A DNA stretch of 64,000 nt, taken from the NCBI GenBank assembly GCA_963675135.1, contig OY776129.1, positions 76,725,348-76,789,347 of the forward strand, read 5' to 3'. Source of the stretch: Galeopsis tetrahit. Lineage: Eukaryota; Streptophyta; Magnoliopsida; Lamiales; Lamiaceae. The translations under genes and the position numbers were made by a program. Shown here one piece after another: positions 59,449 to 64,000 of this stretch; position 1 is the stretch's first letter; every line of letters starts with the position of its first letter. The notes under the pieces were generated by a model. That model made no database searches. It had not been told where the DNA came from and was given only the letters and a program-made list of their open reading frames with translations.

Positions 59449-60845
59449 ATATCAGGTATCTCCACAACTTGAAACGTAATGCTAAACAAAAGGCAAACAT
59501 TGAAGCATCGATTGTGAATGCTTATTTGAATGAAGAGGTTGGCATGTTTTGTTCTTATTACTTTGAAGACCACGTCAACACAAAGTTAAGAAGTGCTCCA
59601 CGTAACTTCGGTGGTACATCCGCTGACGATATCAGTGAAGAGGTCGATGGAATGCTCTCCATATTCAAGTCTAAGGGACGGCCAATAGGAAAACCCATTG
59701 AACGATTTTGGGAGACGAACTCGGAGGTGGAAATAGCACAAACGTATGTGTTATTGAATTGTGATGAAGTTCAGCCATACATTGAGTAAGTATTTCATAT
59801 ATAAATCGTCTATTTAACTACCACTTCATTTATGTCATTTAATATTAACCAAGTTTTTGAATGTTGTGAATTAGGATGTACACTCAAGAACTACGACGAG
59901 CAGAACCAAACATCTCAGATGCATATATAGATGCTCGTATTCAACGTGAATTTTCCCGATGGTTCGAACGTTATGTGAGTATCATTTAATTAATTATGTT
60001 TTACGTAAATAAATTAATATTTATTTTAATTAATTTTTAATTGAGCCGTATAGGGACGGGATAACGCTCTAGACAGTCGATTCTTACGAGATCTCAGCAA
60101 GGGACCACTACGTCGTGTAAAGACTTACAACGGTTATATTGTGAAGGGCTACAGATTTCATACGTCTGGGTATGCATCGACAAAGGGGACTACCAACAGT
60201 GGCATCTGCGTTAGCAGTGCGAATTACAATGCAGATGCAAGTGATTACTTTGGGGTGTTACGGGAAGTCGTCGAAGTAGAATATCCAGGATATCCAGCAA
60301 AGACTGTAGTGTTGTTCAAGTGTCATTGGTTTGATTCAGGCCATCTAGGAACAAGAATTCACCCGGAGTACAAGCTCGTTGATGTTAGTTCGAAAAGGAC
60401 GTATGTTGGGGATGATCCATTTGTATTTGCCCATCAAGTATCTCAAGTATACTACTGCACATATCCGGGAGCTCCACGTGGTTATGAATGGCACGCTGTT
60501 TGCAAAGTAAAGGCAAGGTCAATGGTAGAAGTCCCTAAAAAGGACATAAATACTGAAGATGAATCTCCATTTCAAACAGAACAAATAGAGACTCCAACTG
60601 AAGTCTTTACGGGAGATTTCAATCTTTCTGTACCCTTGACGGCTGCAAATCCCCAATTAATCGAAATTGAAGGTGAAGAGGAGGGGGATGAAGAAGAGGA
60701 TGAAGAGGAGAATGAAGATGAGGATGAAGAGGAGAATGAAGAAGATGAGGATGAGGAGGAGGATGAGGAGAAGGAAGATGATGATGAGGAGGAGGAGGAG
60801 GATAAGGACGAAGAGGAGGATGAAGACGATGAAGATGAAAATTAA
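56912..60845 (+). pseudogene. TNP2-like CACTA transposase, single in-frame stop
   Basis: Exons 56912-58511, 58596-59352, 59456-59785, 59875-59974 and 60054-60845 join in phase to 1192 codons. Only TGA at 58052-58054 interrupts, at a position where the family has Trp before PVILTPYNLPP. Domains in order: transposase-associated zinc-binding domain (residues about 5-85, with CIRCPCNAKKC), the tnp2 transposase domain, a DUF4218-like stretch (YVLLNCDEVQPYIE region), and a DUF4216-like domain (YFGVLREVVEVEYPGYPAKT, HWFDSGHLGTRIHPEYKLVD). A tail of about 55 residues, almost all Glu/Asp, closes the protein. A truncated product would keep only the N-terminal domain. Intron 2 holds a (TA)n(TG)n run. 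Confidence 0.9.
59401..59450. repeat. (TA)n(TG)n microsatellite
   Basis: A compound dinucleotide run lies within intron 2 of the TNP2 gene, directly before the acceptor at 59455. Length changes here could affect splicing. Confidence 0.85.
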
Positions 60846-61077
60846 TTCAATTAATGTAATGTATTTATTTCTTATTTTATAAAAGTTAATTAATTATTTA
60901 TCATTTAGGTACAAATTATAAAAATTAAATTTACTATAAATATAAGTCACAACCAATATATATATTAATATATGTGGAAGAAATGAATTTTGTGATTTTT
61001 TTAAAAAATATTTTGGTAATTTAGTAAGTATATAGAAAAAATTGAATTATTTAAAAAAAAAAAAAAAAAATCGACAA
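60846..61077. other. TNP2 3' flank
   Basis: AT-rich sequence with a long A tract (about 61050-61070). It probably holds the 3' UTR and polyadenylation region. Nothing else is seen. Confidence 0.4.
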
Positions 61078-61225
61078 AATGCTGACGGAATTAGTTTTCC
61101 GTCCGTGTTTACCTTTTGAAAAATACCGACGGATTATCCGTCGGTATTTATATATGTCCGTCGACATTCACCATTTGATAAATACCGACGGAATATCCGT
61201 CGGTATTTGTACATGCCGACGGAAA
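61078..61225. repeat. second internal array of the CACTA motif
   Basis: Copies of ACCGACGGA and TCCGTCGGTATTT, mostly the TACCGACGG variant, sit just downstream of the TNP2 gene. With the array at 56404 they bracket the transposase gene. Confidence 0.8.
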
Positions 61226-61229
61226 ATAA

Positions 61230-61505
61230 GCCCTTATATAAAACCTCAACCTAGGGTTTTCTTTCACTCTTTCCAAACTTTCCTCTTCTCCACCACTCTT
61301 CGGCCCTACTCTTCGGCCCCATTCCCCCCCACCTCGCCTCCCTCCACCACCTCAAAATCCTCAGAATCGGCGACAACTACCTCACCGGCCCTATTCCCGC
61401 CACCCTCGGCACCGATTTCTCTCCACCGTGAAGCATGGCCGCCGCCCAACCTGTGCTCCTCCGGCGTTTTAATAAGTGGTCCGACTCCGACTCCGACGTA
61501 AGTGA
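61230..61505 (+). pseudogene. captured host fragments in the CACTA element (LRR piece and a first exon)
   Basis: TTATATAAAACC and a telo-box-like CTAGGGTTTT are followed by a pyrimidine-rich leader. Then 61315-61431 reads GPIPPHLASLHH and LKILRIGDNYLTGPIPATLG before a stop, a leucine-rich repeat like those of receptor-like kinases. At 61435 a new ATG opens MAAAQPVLLRRFNKWSDSDS, ending at a good splice donor (GTAAGT, near 61499). The second fragment is not recognised. Neither gives a functional protein as it stands. The GC content and plant-gene features contrast with the AT-rich flanks. Confidence 0.55.
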
Positions 61506-62425
61506 TTTTGAGTTTAGATTGAAAAATTTTGAACTTCAACATCGATTTTTTTTTTAATTTTTTGGTTGTTTCCTTGAAGAATTTTCTGGCAAGAATAGGC
61601 TCCAAATCAACTTTTATAAAATTTATATTAAAATACTACATCAAGTTATGAACCACTTATATTTATTTCATGATTTATTGATTATTATAAATAATTTTAT
61701 AAAATCCTTTTCCAAAACTGCTCAAGCTGAAATTAAAAGCTACCTACTGTGATTTTCGAAAATGAACCAAAACAATATTTTCTGGCACCCAAATTGTATG
61801 ATACAAAATTTTTATGTGTTCTATACTTCAAGATGTACCAACTTTTTAAAATTCATAATTTTCTAACATGTTTTAGTATTTTATAAAAATGCTCAAAGTT
61901 AGTTGACTCTATGACTCATTTACATAAACTGCACTGCACTGTTTTAAAAACGAGTCCTTCGACTATCAAAACTTGTTACACAAATTTTATACACTTTAAA
62001 AACTTCAAGGAGCTCTTACAGTTTCAATTTCATAATTTTTCAAGGAGTTTTGATATTTTAAATTAATTCTAGAAGTTTGAGTTGTATAAACCATCTTACA
62101 AATTGCATACATTAGTTTTTATGAATCTTATATTTGTGTATTTTTCAAGGAATGTGATTGTACTACCGGTGCAGGTGTATGAATTGAAGAATACTTTTTA
62201 ACCATGAGGATATGTAATAAAAACAATGCCAATTTCTTCACATTCCCAACATAATATTTCATGTAATATTATTGTTTCATTACATAATATTTTAATTTTT
62301 ACATAATGACATTTTTTACGAAATTTCTTCACATTCCCAACCTCTCGGAAAATGTAATTCTGGTCGGAAAATAAAATTCTGGTCGGGGCCTCCCCGGCCA
62401 CCCATATTTTTTTTATTAATATTTT
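61506..62425. other. AT-rich interior of CACTA, possible captured intron
   Basis: No coding sequence is recognised. Since it follows a splice donor, it may be the captured intron of the upstream exon. Short phrases such as TTTCTTCACATTCCCAAC recur at 62230 and 62323. Confidence 0.35.
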
Positions 62426-62429
62426 GTTT

Positions 62430-62940
62430 TACTGACGGATATTCCCTCGGTAAATTGCCGACGGATATTCCGTCGGTCAAATGCCGACGGATATTCCGTC
62501 GATATGTGAATTTCGAAATCATATTTTTTTTTATTCATATTTTGTTTTACTGACGGATATTCCGTCGGTCAAATGCCGACGGATATTCCGTCGATATATG
62601 AATTTCGAAATCAATATTTATTCAAAAAGTAATTTCTTTTATAATTATTTTAATTCATTTTAATTTGTTTTATAATTATTTTAATTCATTCTTTCCGACG
62701 GAATTACCGACGGAATGTTGACCCGGTTTGTTAAACGGGTTGTCCGAAATACCGACGGAATTTCCCTCGGTATTTCCCTCGACAAATCCGTCGGCAATGC
62801 CGACGGAATTCAAAAATCCGTCGGCAAAAAAAACTGACGCCGAAAAAGGGGACGGCCGACTTTCCGTCGGTAAATCCGTCGGTAACCTCTGCGGCCGACG
62901 GAAAATCCGTCGGTAAATCCGTCTCTAAAACGTCCTTTTT
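62430..62940. repeat. CACTA 3' subterminal repeat array
   Basis: The array contains TGCCGACGGATATTCCGTCG-type palindromes, including a duplicated block with TCAAATGCCGACGGATATTC (about 62480 and 62568), then dense alternating copies to 62930. The high density next to the terminus matches CACTA architecture. Confidence 0.88.
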
Positions 62941-62951
62941 TTGTAGTGAAT

Positions 62952-64000
62952 AATATACCAAAAGTGGGACAGAGGAAGTATATTATATATATATATATCA
63001 CGTCTGATATCCTTATTTTTACTACATATTTTATGATTGAATTTTATAAAAGTTTAGTAGTACGACTTTTAAATATTAAGCAATGCCATATGCAGTTTTT
63101 TTCTGGAATATATTGATCGTGCACGATATTAAAAAAAAAAACCAAGACTTAAGATCTAAAAAACATGGAACTAAAACAAAAAACAACCAACCACCGTAAA
63201 ATTGAATCATTGCTCCAAACAACTACAACTACAACTACAAACGAATATTGTAAACGTCGTGTCTTGCGAATCGATTGTGAAAATAGTGAATTTTTTTTTA
63301 AAAGCGGATGAATTCTAAAGAGAACTTTGAAGAGAATATCATGGGAGAATTTCCTAAATCACCCAAATAAATATGGAAAGGCAAAACGCCATCTTATAAA
63401 ATATGGACAAACCACTTCTCAAACCTTAGTATTATCCATAATTTCATAAAGAATATTATGTGTATATTCGAGCAACTGTAGTGACACTTTGTTTGTGGTG
63501 GGGTGACAAAGTAGCTAGCATGGATAAATGAATTACATATTTGAAATTAAAAATACATATGAATTTATCTAAAATTTTAATTAATAAAAGTGTGGTGGGG
63601 GTGTGGGGGCGATGGGCATGGGGGGAGGGGTGTCACGTGGGAGGGGTGGGGTGGTTCACGTGGAGGAGAGCATGCCATGCAAGGTGGCAGCACGTGGGGC
63701 CAGGAGGTAACGCTCGTGTGTGACACCTTTGTCGCTCGCCAATCCGACACCCACTTGCTTACAATCATTGGATACTCTCTCTTATTCCCTACCCCCATCA
63801 CTCAATATTTGACTTCTATTCTTTTACTCCTATTTCACCCATTCCAAATTTTAAATAAATTAAATAAAAAAATCGACGGTCCCAATTAACATAGGAGTAT
63901 TTATTTTCATGTAATATACACCATTTGTTCCGTTATAAAGTTTTACTTTAATTTTTGTACATGAATTAATAAATATAGTATTTTATTAGTACCATGATTT
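62952..64000. other. intergenic
   Basis: The remainder of the interrupted MITE ends near 62977. The rest is AT-rich apart from a GC-rich patch at 63590-63740 (CACGTGG-type words recur three times). No gene or RNA is recognised. Confidence 0.4.

Larger units (their letters stand above)
52564..62948 (+). mobile_element. complete CACTA (En/Spm) DNA transposon
   Basis: The ends are CACTACAAAAAA and TTTTTTTGTAGTG, the classic CACTA termini, flanked by an identical 3-bp target duplication AAT (52561-52563 and 62949-62951). The size is 10,385 bp. Subterminal arrays of TGCCGACGGA and its complement lie at both ends. Inside are a TnpA-like gene, a minus-strand GRF zinc-finger gene, a TNP2 transposase gene with one stop codon, and fragments that look like captured host sequence. 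The good TIRs and duplication point to recent movement, possibly with transposase supplied by another copy. Confidence 0.95.
52094..62977. mobile_element. Stowaway-like MITE interrupted by a small MITE and a CACTA element
   Basis: A left end CTCCCGTCCCGCTATAAACT at about 52097 has no nearby partner. The matching end, GTGGGACAGAGGAAGTA, lies at about 62961-62977, immediately beyond the CACTA element. The simplest reading is one MITE split by two later insertions. The reunited element would be under 250 bp. Confidence 0.55.

Noticed and set aside
63590..63889. 99-codon frame in the GC-rich patch at the right edge
   Set aside because: Gly/Trp-rich translation of simple repeats; no splice or domain evidence.

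Overview
The window is eukaryotic nuclear DNA from a flowering plant. It has AT-rich intergenic DNA, multi-exon genes with GT-AG introns, plant-specific proteins (KEULE, HD-Zip II, DMR6-like, DUF761) and plant transposons (Tat-type Ty3/gypsy, CACTA, MULE, Stowaway). The proteins look like those of a eudicot. An asterid such as a member of Lamiales is my impression, not something the sequence proves. Exon coordinates were worked out by hand from splice signals and reading-frame continuity.

Layout. 1-10030 is the 3' portion of a Ty3/gypsy Tat-lineage retrotransposon: gag-pol with one nonsense codon in integrase, a hairpin repeat block, an intact spliced gene on the opposite strand, then the 3' LTR. 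It ends in what looks like intron 1 of a DMR6-like oxygenase gene (10101-10838), which has also lost the part encoding two of its iron ligands. Three housekeeping genes follow on the minus strand: an FKBP43/53-type prolyl isomerase (12927-16955), a TBL2-like WD40 membrane protein (18932-24307) and the Sec1/Munc18 protein KEULE (25408-31367). 32371-35046 is a Pack-MULE carrying exons of two unrelated host genes (strawberry notch/FORGETTER1 and ATP-PEP carboxykinase). It sits inside a Stowaway MITE. A U12 minor-spliceosome snRNA gene with a canonical plant snRNA promoter lies at about 36167-36324 (minus). A DUF761 protein (37637-39139, minus) and the ARP2/3 subunit ARPC5 (40230-43983, plus) are divergently arranged, and ARPC5 has a transposon-filled third intron. 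An HD-Zip II transcription factor is at 45441-46544 (minus). 46545-52563 is gene-poor and rich in MITEs. 52564-62948 is a complete 10.4-kb CACTA transposon with a 3-bp target duplication. It carries a TnpA-like gene, a GRF zinc-finger passenger gene, a TNP2 transposase gene with one nonsense codon, and fragments that look captured from host genes. The rest is intergenic.

The strongest signals beyond routine annotation are the U12 snRNA gene and, about 20 kb away, a textbook U12-type intron in the FKBP gene; the chimeric Pack-MULE with its nested insertion; the intact antisense gene of the retrotransposon; and the CACTA element, whose subterminal repeat motif recurs in two internal clusters bracketing the transposase gene.
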